Position numbers and translations under genes: made by a program. Below, piece after piece: positions 35,353 through 43,833 of a DNA stretch of 64,000 bases (positions are counted from its first letter, which is position 1; each line of letters opens with the position of its first letter). This DNA comes from Xanthobacteraceae bacterium. Its GTDB lineage: Bacteria; Pseudomonadota; Alphaproteobacteria; Rhizobiales; Xanthobacteraceae. Under the pieces are notes generated by a model. The model was not told where the DNA came from, did no database searches, and worked only from the letters and a program-made list of their open reading frames with translations. The stretch spans positions 1-64,000 of the forward strand of contig JAQGJU010000146.1 of NCBI GenBank assembly GCA_028290465.1, written 5' to 3'.

Positions 35353-35370
35353 TAAACAAACGACTGTTTA
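35353..35370. promoter_or_regulatory. candidate TetR operator
   Basis: TAAACA-AACGAC-TGTTTA is a perfect 6-bp inverted repeat with a 6-bp spacer (18 bp in all). It is centred in the 111-base gap between the divergent BKACE and TetR genes. TetR-family regulators usually bind palindromes of this size and usually control the divergent neighbour. The assignment rests on position and symmetry only. Confidence 0.55.
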
Positions 35371-35409
35371 CATTTTTTCTTCTCTCAGGTCGGCCGGGAC
35401 GAGTCAAGC

Positions 35410-36174
35410 GTGCGCAAAACAACAGCCTTGAAAGTCGCCGGCGCGAAAGCGCGGTCGCGCGCAGGCGCGGTGAGGACGGCGAAATCCACCGTCAAAACCA
35501 GCGCCGTCGGCGCCTCCAGACCCGTTCCTATCGCCGAAGCATCGGTGCGCGAGCGCATCCTGGAATCCGCCGAGCGCCTGTTTGCCGAACATGGCATGTC
35601 GGGCGTCGGGCTGCGCGCCATCACGTCCGAGGCCAACGTCAATCTGGCGTCGGTCGCCTATCATTTCGGCTCGAAGGAAGGCCTGCTGGAAGCTTTGTTC
35701 GCGCTGCGCGCCGAGCCGATCGCCAAGGAGCGGCTGAATTTATTGGCGCGCTGTTTCGAGAGCACGAAAGCTCCGGCGCTGGAACAGATACTCGATGCGT
35801 TTCTGCGGCCGGCGCTGACGCTCGGCAAGCAGCCACGGCTCGGCGGCCCGGCTTTCGTCAAGCTGCGGGCGCGGCTTGCCACCGAGCCGGAAACGCTGGC
35901 GCGCAAAATCCTGTCCAAGGCGTTCGACCTGTCGAGCCGCAAATTCATCGATGCGATCGCGCAGGCATTGCCGCATCTGCCCCGCGCGGAAGTCGAGTGG
36001 CGCTTTCACTTCATGCTTGGGGCGATGTTCTACACCATGGGCAATAGCGGACGGATCCAGTCATTGACCGGTGGCCACTGCGATCCGGGCGATGTGAAGC
36101 GCGCCCTGCACCACATGATTCCGTTTCTGGCGGCGGGCTTTCGATCCGCTCCGGTGCCACCTGTTTCCAACTAA
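35410..36174 (+). CDS. TetR-family transcription regulator
   Basis: The 254-residue product begins at a GTG (no ATG precedes the HTH in frame). It carries a Lys/Arg/Ala-rich extension of about 45 residues before the TetR HTH (about 46-95; RERILESAERLFAEHG, LRAITSEANVNLASVAYHFGSKEGLLEALF). The C-terminal half is an all-helical ligand domain. The extension is unusual and could add non-specific DNA affinity. It lies between the leftward BKACE operon and the codirectional cyclase gene (22-base gap), so it probably controls both through the palindrome at 35353-35370. Confidence 0.92.
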   Translation: MRKTTALKVAGAKARSRAGAVRTAKSTVKTSAVGASRPVPIAEASVRERILESAERLFAEHGMSGVGLRAITSEANVNLASVAYHFGSKEGLLEALFALRAEPIAKERLNLLARCFESTKAPALEQILDAFLRPALTLGKQPRLGGPAFVKLRARLATEPETLARKILSKAFDLSSRKFIDAIAQALPHLPRAEVEWRFHFMLGAMFYTMGNSGRIQSLTGGHCDPGDVKRALHHMIPFLAAGFRSAPVPPVSN

Positions 36175-36196
36175 AAACACAGTAAGAGGAAAGCCG

Positions 36197-37168
36197 ATGA
36201 CTGCTCGTAAGATCAACCGTCAGGACATGACCGACGCCGCCGAGAAGTACAAAAACTGGGGCAAGTGGGGTCCGGACGACGAGATCGGCACGCTGAATTT
36301 CACCAGTCCCGACGACATCATCGCGGCGGCCCAGCTGGTCAAGAAGGGCAAGGTGATTTCCCTCGCGCTCAACTTCGATCACACCGGTCCGCAGGGCGCG
36401 AAAAGCAAATATCCGTCGATGGGCCGGACCAATCCGATCCACACCATGCTGCGCACCGGCACCGACGCTTATGCGGGTGTGCTCGACAAGCGCGGCATCC
36501 GGGCCGCCGACGACATGGTGGTGATGCCCCTGCAATGCGGCACGCAGTGGGACGGTCTCGGCCATGTGTTCTATGAAAACTACATGTGGAATGGCTATGA
36601 CTGCCGTGAAGTGACGTCGGCCGGTGCGCAGAAGTGCGGCATCGAAAAGACCAAGAACAAGATGGTCGGCCGCGGCGTGCTGCTCGACGTCGCGCGCTAC
36701 AAGGGCGTCGAGGCGCTGGAAGACGGCTATGGCATGACCTGTGCCGATCTCGACGAGACCGCCAAGAAGCAAGGCGTCACGCTAAAGCGCGGCGATTACA
36801 TCATCGTGCGCACCGGCCAGATGGAACGGTGCCTGAAGATCGGCAGTTGGGACGGTTATCCGGGCGGCGACGCGCCGGGCTTCGCGTTTGAGACGCTGGA
36901 ATGGATCAAGCGCACTGAACTCGCGGCGCTGGCCAGCGATACCTGGGGCTGCGAAGTGCGGCCGAACGAAAGCGAAGAGGGCATCAACCAGCCCTGGCAC
37001 TGGATCACCATCCCGATCATGGGCATGACCATGGGCGAGATCTTCAATCTGAAGGAACTGGCCGACGATTGCGCGGCCGACAAGGTCTACGAGTTCATGC
37101 TGGTCGCGCCTGCGATCCCGATCACCGGCGCGGTCGGCTCGCCGGTCAATCCGCTGGCCATCAAGTAG
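36197..37168 (+). CDS. cyclase-family metal-dependent hydrolase (kynurenine-formamidase-like fold)
   Basis: The 323-residue product belongs to the putative cyclase family (PF04199 type): WGPDDEIGTLNF near the start, GRGVLLDVARYKG, LKRGDYIIVRTGQ. The metal motif, usually H-x-G-T-H-x-D-x3-H, reads Q113-C-G-T-Q117-W-D119-G-L-G-H123, so two of the usual His ligands are Gln. This form also occurs in a long-chain subfamily as I recall, so it may bind metal differently or act on a different substrate. AGAGGAAAG precedes the ATG. It follows the TetR gene and precedes a ThDP enzyme, and is probably part of the same regulon. Confidence 0.85.
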   Translation: MTARKINRQDMTDAAEKYKNWGKWGPDDEIGTLNFTSPDDIIAAAQLVKKGKVISLALNFDHTGPQGAKSKYPSMGRTNPIHTMLRTGTDAYAGVLDKRGIRAADDMVVMPLQCGTQWDGLGHVFYENYMWNGYDCREVTSAGAQKCGIEKTKNKMVGRGVLLDVARYKGVEALEDGYGMTCADLDETAKKQGVTLKRGDYIIVRTGQMERCLKIGSWDGYPGGDAPGFAFETLEWIKRTELAALASDTWGCEVRPNESEEGINQPWHWITIPIMGMTMGEIFNLKELADDCAADKVYEFMLVAPAIPITGAVGSPVNPLAIK

Positions 37169-37193
37169 AGCGCGGCACAAGAAGTTGTTCTCC

Positions 37194-37278
37194 GTCATGG
37201 CCGGGCTTGTCCCGGCCATCCACGTCTTCCTTCTTAAGACAGTAAGGCGTGGATGCCCGGCACAAGGCCGGGCATGAC
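37194..37278. repeat. pair of inverted REP-like palindromes
   Basis: GTCATGGCCGGGCTTGTCCC...CACGTC (37194-37226) and GCGTGGATGCCCGGCACAAGG...CATGAC (37247-37278) are inverted near-copies separated by about 20 bases. Each is itself palindromic (CCGGGCTTGTCCCGG; CCCGGCACAAGGCCGGG). This layout is typical of REP/BIME elements common between genes in Hyphomicrobiales. It separates the cyclase and ThDP-enzyme genes. Confidence 0.88.
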
Positions 37279-37314
37279 CGTGTTGAATTCATCATTTGAA
37301 TTTGAGGTCAGACA

Positions 37315-38991
37315 ATGCCCAAAATGACCGGCGCCGAATGCATGGCCGATCTGCTGGCCGGCTATGGCGTCACTCACGTCTTCATGGTGCCGGCCGTCCT
37401 GCGCCGTACCTTTGCCGAAATGGAGCGGCGCACCTCGATCAAGCGCATCCATACCCATGGCGAAAAATCCGCCGTCTACATGGCCGACGGTTACGCCCGC
37501 GCGTCCGGCAAGCCGGGCGTCTGCATGGCGCAGGTGATCGGCGCGCTCAATCTCGCGGCCGGGCTTCGCGACGCGTATCTGGCGCATTCGCCGATCATCG
37601 CGATGACGGGCGGTCGCGATCCGAAGACCAAGTTCCGCAAGGTCTATCAGGAAATCGACGACATGCCGGCGTTCGAACCGGTGACCAAATTGAACGCGAC
37701 CGTCGATGACGTGTCGCGCTTTCCCGACATGGTGCGCCAGGCGTTCCGCGTCGCCACCTCCGGCACGCCCGGCCCGGTGCATCTGCAGTTCCGCGGCAAT
37801 GAGGGCCAGATCGACCAGGAAGAGGCCGACATGGAGCCGCTGGTCGAAAAGCAGTTCGCACAGGTGCCGCCGTTCCGGCCTGAGCCCGACGCCGCACAGC
37901 TGCGCGCCGCGCTCGCGCTGTTGGAAGCGGCCGAGCGTCCGGTGATTGTCGCGGGCGGCGGCGTGCGTTCATCGGGCGCCGGACAGGCGCTGGTCGCGCT
38001 CGCCGAGGCGTTGCAGATTCCGGTCGCGACTTCGCTGAACGGTAAGGACTCGATCCCGGGCACTCATCCGTTGTCGGTAGGCGTCGTCGGCACTTACTCG
38101 CGCGAAAGCGCCAACCGCGTGGTCGCGGAGGCCGATCTCGTCTGCTTCATCGGCACCGAGACCGGCGGCATGACGACGCATTTCTGGGCGGTGCCGAAGA
38201 TCGGCGTCAAGGCGATTCAGATCGATCTCAATCCGGAATCGCTCGGACGCAATTATCCGCTGCAAGCCTCGGTGCTCGGCGACGCACGCGCGACGCTGGT
38301 TCAGATGCGGCAATTGACCAATGCCGAAAGCGCCAAGGGCCGCGCCGGATGGATTGCCGAATGCCAGAAGCGCGTCAGCGACTGGTACGCCAAGTATCAG
38401 GACGTGCTGACCTCCGACGCAAAGCCGATTCGGCCGGAGCGCATCTGCGGCGATCTGACCAAATACATGCCGGACGACGCCATCGTGGTGGTCGATACCG
38501 GCCATGCCGGCATGTGGATGGGCGGCATGTACGATGTGACCAGTCCGAAGCAGAGCTATCTGCGCAGCGCCGGACATCTCGGCTGGGCGTTCTCGGCCGG
38601 CATGGGAGCGAAGTGCGCCTGTCCGGATCGCCCGGTGGTCGTGTTCACCGGAGACGCCGGATTTTGGTATCACATCGGCGAAATCGAGACCGCGGCGCGC
38701 TGGAACATCAACACCGTCACGGTGGTGAACAACAATTCCGGCGGCAATCAGTCGAAGCGCGGTTTCGATCGCGCCTATGGCGGCGAGCAGACCGAACAGG
38801 CGCGTGAGCTGTGGACCTATAGCAAGGTCAACTTCGCCCGCATCGCCGAGGACATGGGCGCCATCGGCATCCGGGTCGAGGATCCGAAGGATCTCGGCCC
38901 GGCTCTGCAACGTGCGCTCAAGGCCGACCGGCCCGTCGTCATCGATGTGGTGACGGACATCGACGTATTGGCGCCGCCGCCGGTCGGATAA
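37315..38991 (+). CDS. thiamine-diphosphate-dependent enzyme, acetolactate-synthase-like
   Basis: The 558-residue product has the three-domain ThDP fold. The catalytic Glu50 lies in HTHGEKSAVYMADGYAR of the PYR domain, the central domain has ERPVIVAGGGVRSSGA, and the PP domain has the metal/ThDP motif GDAGFWYHIGEIETAARWNINTVTVVNNN. Enzymes of this fold decarboxylate or ligate 2-keto acids or acyl-CoAs. The sequence does not look like a canonical biosynthetic IlvB, and no small regulatory subunit is adjacent, so a catabolic lyase or decarboxylase is likelier. It follows the cyclase gene across a REP-like repeat and ends at a strong terminator. Confidence 0.88.
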   Translation: MPKMTGAECMADLLAGYGVTHVFMVPAVLRRTFAEMERRTSIKRIHTHGEKSAVYMADGYARASGKPGVCMAQVIGALNLAAGLRDAYLAHSPIIAMTGGRDPKTKFRKVYQEIDDMPAFEPVTKLNATVDDVSRFPDMVRQAFRVATSGTPGPVHLQFRGNEGQIDQEEADMEPLVEKQFAQVPPFRPEPDAAQLRAALALLEAAERPVIVAGGGVRSSGAGQALVALAEALQIPVATSLNGKDSIPGTHPLSVGVVGTYSRESANRVVAEADLVCFIGTETGGMTTHFWAVPKIGVKAIQIDLNPESLGRNYPLQASVLGDARATLVQMRQLTNAESAKGRAGWIAECQKRVSDWYAKYQDVLTSDAKPIRPERICGDLTKYMPDDAIVVVDTGHAGMWMGGMYDVTSPKQSYLRSAGHLGWAFSAGMGAKCACPDRPVVVFTGDAGFWYHIGEIETAARWNINTVTVVNNNSGGNQSKRGFDRAYGGEQTEQARELWTYSKVNFARIAEDMGAIGIRVEDPKDLGPALQRALKADRPVVIDVVTDIDVLAPPPVG

Positions 38992-39024
38992 CGCCCGCAA
39001 GGCTATGATTTGTCGTCGATGATT

Positions 39025-39056
39025 GGCCGGTTCCGCATGGAACCGGCCGCTATTTT
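39025..39056 (+). terminator. rho-independent terminator after the ThDP enzyme
   Basis: GGCCGGTTCC-gcat-GGAACCGGCC is a perfect 10-bp stem followed by GCTATTTT. It lies 33 bases after the stop codon. A second 8-bp hairpin (GCCCCTGC-gcgatt-GCAGGGGC) follows at 39066-39087. Confidence 0.88.
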
Positions 39057-39170
39057 GTCGCATTTGCCCCTGCGCGATTGCAGGGGCTGCTGAATTTAAG
39101 CCTCGTCGCGATTCACGGTTTGTGAAAGGATGGCGACGCACGGAATCTTCATTGAACCATTGCAGCCCGC

Positions 39171-41348
39171 ATGCGGTCGGCCCCACGTTCCGCGATTCGA
39201 GTCTTGCAGTTGATGATGGTGGCCTCGGTGGTTTTGCCGGCGGCCCTGTTTGCCGTCGCCTCATGGGTCAGCCATCGCGACACCCATGCTGTCGCCGACG
39301 AGCGCCTCGATCGTTCGCTCGATATTCTGCATGAACATGCCCTGAAAGTATTTCAGACCGTCGAGCGGGTGATCGCCGAGGTCGAGGAAGTGCTGCGCGG
39401 CATGTCGGACGACGAGATCCGCGCCAATGATCGGCGGCTGAACGCGCGCTTCAAGCAGATCACTGACGCGCTGCCGCAATTGCAGGGCATTGCGGTGATC
39501 GACCGCAGCGGCCGGGCGCTGGTGTCCAGCAACGCGGTGCCGACACCGCGCCATGACCTGTCGGACCGAAGCTACTTTACGGCCCATCTTGATGGCGATG
39601 CCGGCACCTATGTCAGCGAAGTGCTGTCGCCGCGGCTGCCCGGCCTTGGCACCTATTTCTTTACGCTGTCACGCCGCCGGCCGCCGATCGATAGCCAATT
39701 CAACGGCGTCGTTTCGGTCGCGGTGTTGCCCGGCTATTTCGAGGAGTTCTACGCCCGCATCGGCCGCAGCGCCGGCAGCTATTACGCCATGGTGCGTGAC
39801 GATGGCGCCTTTCTGGCCCGCTATCCGGTCCCGACCTACCGGACCGAGAAGCTCGGCCCGCAGAGTGGGTTGCGTCGTTCCCTCGCCAAAAATCCCGATC
39901 GCTCGATATATTCGGGGCGGGCGCAGACCGACAGCGTCGAGCGCCGGTTTGGATACCGCAAGCTGGCCGGCTTCCCGATTTACGCCCTTGCCGGAACCGA
40001 GATATCGGCGATCCAGGCCGAATGGCTCGGCGTGGCGCGCAGCCATCTGGTGTTCGGACTGCCGGCGACACTGTTGCTGTTCGCCATCATCGGGCTGACG
40101 CTCAAGCGCACGCAGCGACTTTACGCCGAAGCCGACCGGCGCGAGGTCGCGGAGTCGGCGCTGCGTCAGTCGCAACGCCTGGAAGCGCTCGGCCAACTCA
40201 CCGGCGGCGTCGCGCACGACTTCAACAATCTGCTGATGGTGGTCAGCGGCAGCGCACAGCGGCTGCGCCGCGATCTGACCGAAGACAAGCATACGCGGCT
40301 GCTGGACATGATCGCGTCCGCGACCCAGCGCGGCGAAAGCCTGACCCGTCAGCTTCTGACCTATGCGCGCCGCCAGATGCTGACGCCGGTGGTGGTCGAT
40401 CTCACGCAGCAATTGCCCAAGATGGAAGACATGCTGGTGCGCTCGCTGCGCGGCGACATCGAGGTCCGGGTGGTAGTGCCCGAGGTGCCGTGCCGTGTTC
40501 TCATCGACATCGGCGAGCTTGAGATCGCGGTGCTTAATCTCGCTGTCAACGCGCGGGACGCGATGCCGAGCGGCGGGGTGCTGACGCTGCGGGTCAAGCC
40601 GGTGACGCTCAAGGGCGAGGCCGTGGCCGACGGCCTGTCGGGCGATTTCGCGGCGTTACGCGTCGCCGACAACGGCGAGGGCATTCCGCCGGACGTGCTG
40701 GCGCGGGTGTTCGAACCGTTCTTCACGACCAAAGAAATCGGCAAGGGTACCGGACTCGGTCTCAGCCAGGTCTACGGCTTTGCCAAACAGTCCGGCGGCA
40801 CCGCGACGGTTACCAGTCAGGTCGGGCGCGGTACCACCATCACGCTGTATCTGCCGCAGACCGAGGAAGCGCTGCCGGAAGTTCTGCTGGCGCCGGAGCC
40901 ACCGGTCGTCACGCGGAAGAGCGGCTCCGTACTGGTGGTCGAAGACAATGCCGAAGTGGCCGAGGTCTGCGCCGGCTATTTCGATCAGATCGGCTATCGG
41001 GTCGAAGTGGCGTCCACCGGTCATGCGGCGCTCGACCTGCTGCAGGCCGGCGCCGCGGTCGATCTGGTGTTCTCCGACATCCTGATGCCGGGCGGTATGA
41101 ACGGAGTCGATCTCGCCTATGCGATCCGGCAGCAATATCCGCATCTGCCGGTGCTGTTGTCGACCGGCTATAGCAGCAGCGCCCAGCATGCCTTGCGCCA
41201 GGGTTTTGTCGTGTTGCAGAAGCCCTATGGCCTCGCCCAGTTGGAAAAAGCCTTGGCCGAACTGTTCGCGCGCGCCGAGCCCGGCGAGAGGCAGGAAGGC
41301 AAGGTACGCCGCGCGCAGATGCGTTCGGGCGCCGCAGCCGGTCATTGA
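39171..41348 (+). CDS. Cache-domain hybrid histidine kinase with C-terminal receiver
   Basis: The 725-residue protein has TM1 at about 10-32, a periplasmic dCache-type domain of about 250 residues (ALPQLQGIAVIDRSGRALVSS, DLSDRSYFTAHL, GVVSVAVLPGYFEEFY), and TM2 at about 293-312. HisKA has His349 ([15 protein letters not shown]). HATPase ([45 protein letters not shown]) and a receiver with Asp636 (LVFSDILMPGG) follow. There is no PAS domain, unlike the two kinases at 27-31 kb. The ATG at 39171 has no strong ribosome-binding site. It stands alone between a terminator and a convergent CoA-transferase gene, so its partner is unknown. Confidence 0.92.
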   Translation: MRSAPRSAIRVLQLMMVASVVLPAALFAVASWVSHRDTHAVADERLDRSLDILHEHALKVFQTVERVIAEVEEVLRGMSDDEIRANDRRLNARFKQITDALPQLQGIAVIDRSGRALVSSNAVPTPRHDLSDRSYFTAHLDGDAGTYVSEVLSPRLPGLGTYFFTLSRRRPPIDSQFNGVVSVAVLPGYFEEFYARIGRSAGSYYAMVRDDGAFLARYPVPTYRTEKLGPQSGLRRSLAKNPDRSIYSGRAQTDSVERRFGYRKLAGFPIYALAGTEISAIQAEWLGVARSHLVFGLPATLLLFAIIGLTLKRTQRLYAEADRREVAESALRQSQRLEALGQLTGGVAHDFNNLLMVVSGSAQRLRRDLTEDKHTRLLDMIASATQRGESLTRQLLTYARRQMLTPVVVDLTQQLPKMEDMLVRSLRGDIEVRVVVPEVPCRVLIDIGELEIAVLNLAVNARDAMPSGGVLTLRVKPVTLKGEAVADGLSGDFAALRVADNGEGIPPDVLARVFEPFFTTKEIGKGTGLGLSQVYGFAKQSGGTATVTSQVGRGTTITLYLPQTEEALPEVLLAPEPPVVTRKSGSVLVVEDNAEVAEVCAGYFDQIGYRVEVASTGHAALDLLQAGAAVDLVFSDILMPGGMNGVDLAYAIRQQYPHLPVLLSTGYSSSAQHALRQGFVVLQKPYGLAQLEKALAELFARAEPGERQEGKVRRAQMRSGAAAGH

Positions 41349-41393
41349 ATTGGATAGGCCGCGCTACCGCTTCAACGCCGAGCGCGGCCGGTA

Positions 41394-42563
41394 TCACGCT
41401 TCGCCGATCTCACGCAAAATTTCCTGCGTGTGCTCGCCGACCTGCGGCGAGGCGCGTTCGGCCGCCATCGCCAAGCCATCGATCACGATCGGCGTGCGCA
41501 CGCCCGGAATGCTGCCGCCCTTGGCGGCCGGGCTCGGCCGGTCGATCCGCATCTTGCGGGCCAGCACCTGCGGATCGGCGAACACGTCGGCGAGATCGTT
41601 GATCGGACCTGCCGGCACGCCGATCGCCTCCAGCTTGGCGAGCAAATCGTTGCGGGCATATTGGGCGATCGGCGGCACCATCGCCGGAATCAAACGCTCG
41701 CGGTTCACCACGCGGCCGGCATTGGTCTTGAAGGTGCCTTCCGCCCATTCCGGATGGCCGAGCAGGCCGACGAGCCGCGCGAACTGTCCGTCATTGCCGC
41801 ACGCGATGATGATGTGGCCATCGGCAACCGCGAATACCTGATACGGCACCACGGTGGCATGCGCGTTGCCGAGCCGCGGCGGCACATGGCCGGCCACCAG
41901 ATAGAACAGCGCCTGATTGGCCAGCACGCTGACCTGCGTGTCGAGCAGCGCCATGTCGACATGCGAGCCGTGCCCGCTCTTCTCGCGCGCCGCCAGCGCT
42001 GCCAGGATGCCGACCACCGAATAGACGCCGGTGAACACGTCCGCGAAAGCGACGCCGAGCCGCATCGGATCGCCATCCGCCTCACCCGTGAGGCTCATGA
42101 TGCCGCCGAGGCCCTGCACCATCAGGTCGTAGCCGGCGCGGTGCTGGTATGGGCCGTCCTGGCCGAAGCCGGTGATCGAGCAATAGATCAGGCGGGGGTG
42201 CTCGGCGCTCAAGCTGGCATAATCGAGCCCGAATTTGGCGAGGCCGCCGACCTTGAAATTCTCGATCACGATGTCGGACCGCGCCGCCAGTTTGCGCACG
42301 ATGCGGCGGCCTTCCTCACCCTCGAAATCGACCGCGATCGAGCGCTTGCCGCGATTGCAGGAATGGTAATACGCGGCGCTGAGGTTTTCGCCGGCCGGGC
42401 CCTCGACGAAGGGCGGTCCCCAGCCTCGGGTGTCGTCGCCCGCGCCCGGCCGCTCGACCTTGATCACGTCGGCGCCAAGGTCAGCCAGGATTTGCCCGGC
42501 CCAGGGGCCGGCCAGCACCCGGGCGAGTTCCAACACGCGAATTCCGCTTAAAGGCCCGGGCAT
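41394..42563 (-). CDS. CaiB/BaiF class III CoA-transferase
   Basis: The 389-residue product carries the class III CoA-transferase pattern: PLSGIRVLELARVLAGPWAGQILADLGADVIKVE at the start, the catalytic Asp146 in AGYDLMVQGLGGIMSLTG, and HVDMALLDTQVSVL and PNIPL-like segments later. The start at 42563 was chosen because the family begins at this point and CGGAG lies 7 nt upstream; the longer frame adds 42 unrelated residues. The enzyme moves CoA between carboxylic acids. It is divergent from the malonate operon, so a role in activating or recycling a dicarboxylate CoA ester is possible, but its substrate cannot be read from sequence. Confidence 0.92.
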   Translation of the reverse strand: MPGPLSGIRVLELARVLAGPWAGQILADLGADVIKVERPGAGDDTRGWGPPFVEGPAGENLSAAYYHSCNRGKRSIAVDFEGEEGRRIVRKLAARSDIVIENFKVGGLAKFGLDYASLSAEHPRLIYCSITGFGQDGPYQHRAGYDLMVQGLGGIMSLTGEADGDPMRLGVAFADVFTGVYSVVGILAALAAREKSGHGSHVDMALLDTQVSVLANQALFYLVAGHVPPRLGNAHATVVPYQVFAVADGHIIIACGNDGQFARLVGLLGHPEWAEGTFKTNAGRVVNRERLIPAMVPPIAQYARNDLLAKLEAIGVPAGPINDLADVFADPQVLARKMRIDRPSPAAKGGSIPGVRTPIVIDGLAMAAERASPQVGEHTQEILREIGEA

Positions 42564-42682
42564 GGCGCACTCCGCGATGGACAGATCCGCGCCACAGTCT
42601 CCAGGCGCGCGCCTGTCTGGCAAGGCACGGATATTTTGTCCAGCAAACCGCCCGTAGGGCATGCGTGCCACAACCTCCGGCT

Positions 42683-42711
42683 TTGACAATACGGCTGAAC
42701 TGCCGTTCCAT
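42683..42711 (+). promoter_or_regulatory. possible promoter of the malonate operon
   Basis: TTGACA at 42683-42688 is a perfect sigma-70 -35 element, but the hexamer 17 bases later (TTCCAT) is a poor -10. A small CGGCA-gatt-TGCCG palindrome follows at about 42714-42727 and could be an operator. No GntR-type matR gene is present in the window. Confidence 0.3.
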
Positions 42712-42766
42712 ACCGGCAGATTTGCCGATAATTCAAAAAACCTAAAACAAGCCCATGGAGGAAATC

Positions 42767-43756
42767 ATGCGAATCATCACCACGATTCTGGCCGGCGCAC
42801 TGGTCGCGCTATCGAGCGCCGCGAGCGCCCAGGTCACCCTGAAGGCGTCGCACCAGTTTCCCGGCGGCAAGGGCGACGCCCGCGACGAGATGGTGCAGAT
42901 CATCGCCCGAGAGGCCAAGGCGGCCAATGTCGGTCTGGAAGTCCAGGTCTATCCGGGGGCCTCGCTGTTCAAGCCGAACGACCAGTGGAATGCGATGGTC
43001 AGCGGCCAGCTCGACATCTCGTCGTTCCCGCTCGACTACGCCAGCGGCAAGATCGGCGCTTTCAGTGCGACATTGATGCCCGGCCTGGTACGCAACCATG
43101 ATCGGGCGTCGCGACTCAACGACTCGCCTTTCATGAAGGAGATCAAGGCCAAGATCGAGAAGGCCGGCGTCGTGGTGTTGGCAGACGCCTGGCTGGCCGG
43201 CGCCATCGCGTCGAAGAAAGGTTGCATCCGCAAACCCGAGGACATCAAGGGCCAGAAGGTCCGCTCGGCGGGTCCGACCTTCGCGGCGATGTGGCAGGAG
43301 GCCGGCGCCTCGATCGTCTCGATCCCGAGCAACGAGGTGTACAACGCGTTGCAGACCGGCGTCGCCGAAGCCACCGATACCAGCTCGGGCAGCTTTGTCT
43401 CGTTCCGCATCTACGAACAGGTCAAGTGCATTACGGCGCCGGGCGATAACGCCCTGTGGTTCATGTATGAGCCGGTGCTGATGTCGAAGAAGAGCTTCGA
43501 TAAGCTCAGCAAGCCGCAACAGGATGCGCTACGCGCCGCCGCCAAGAAGTCCGAAGACTATTTCAACAAGGCGACCAAGACGCTCGACGACGACATGGTC
43601 ACGGCGTTCAAGAAAAACAATGTCGAGGTCGTGACCCTGACGCCCGCCGAATATGATGCGTGGGTCAAGGTCGCCCAGGACAGCTCGTACAAGCTGTTTG
43701 CCAGCGAAGTATCGGACGGCAAGAAGCTGATCGATGCCGCTCTGGCGGTGAAATAG
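42767..43756 (+). CDS. matP: TRAP transporter solute-binding protein, probable malonate-binding MatP
   Basis: The 329-residue product has a signal peptide (cut at ASAQ) and the DctP-type fold: LKASHQFPGGKGDARDEM, VQVYPGASLFKPNDQ, GQKVRSAGPTFAAMWQEAGASIVSIPSNEVYNALQTG and VAEATDTSSGSF. The ATG at 42767 is used because GGAGGAAAT lies just upstream; an ATG at 42755 is part of that site. It heads the genes for DctQ-type and DctM-type permeases, malonyl-CoA decarboxylase and malonyl-CoA synthetase, the order known for the matPQMAB malonate system of Sinorhizobium meliloti. That context, more than the sequence, assigns malonate as ligand. Confidence 0.85.
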   Translation: MRIITTILAGALVALSSAASAQVTLKASHQFPGGKGDARDEMVQIIAREAKAANVGLEVQVYPGASLFKPNDQWNAMVSGQLDISSFPLDYASGKIGAFSATLMPGLVRNHDRASRLNDSPFMKEIKAKIEKAGVVVLADAWLAGAIASKKGCIRKPEDIKGQKVRSAGPTFAAMWQEAGASIVSIPSNEVYNALQTGVAEATDTSSGSFVSFRIYEQVKCITAPGDNALWFMYEPVLMSKKSFDKLSKPQQDALRAAAKKSEDYFNKATKTLDDDMVTAFKKNNVEVVTLTPAEYDAWVKVAQDSSYKLFASEVSDGKKLIDAALAVK

Positions 43757-43833
43757 CGTCAATTTGACCGGACGGCCGGTGGCGTCGAGCGGGCGTCGCC
43801 GGCCGATTCCGCAATGGTGCGGGTGGGGCATTC

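Noticed and set aside
37194-37278. Paired palindromes considered as a CRISPR fragment or attachment site
   Set aside because: Inverted, self-complementary, without spacers of fixed size or a tRNA nearby; they fit REP/BIME repeats.
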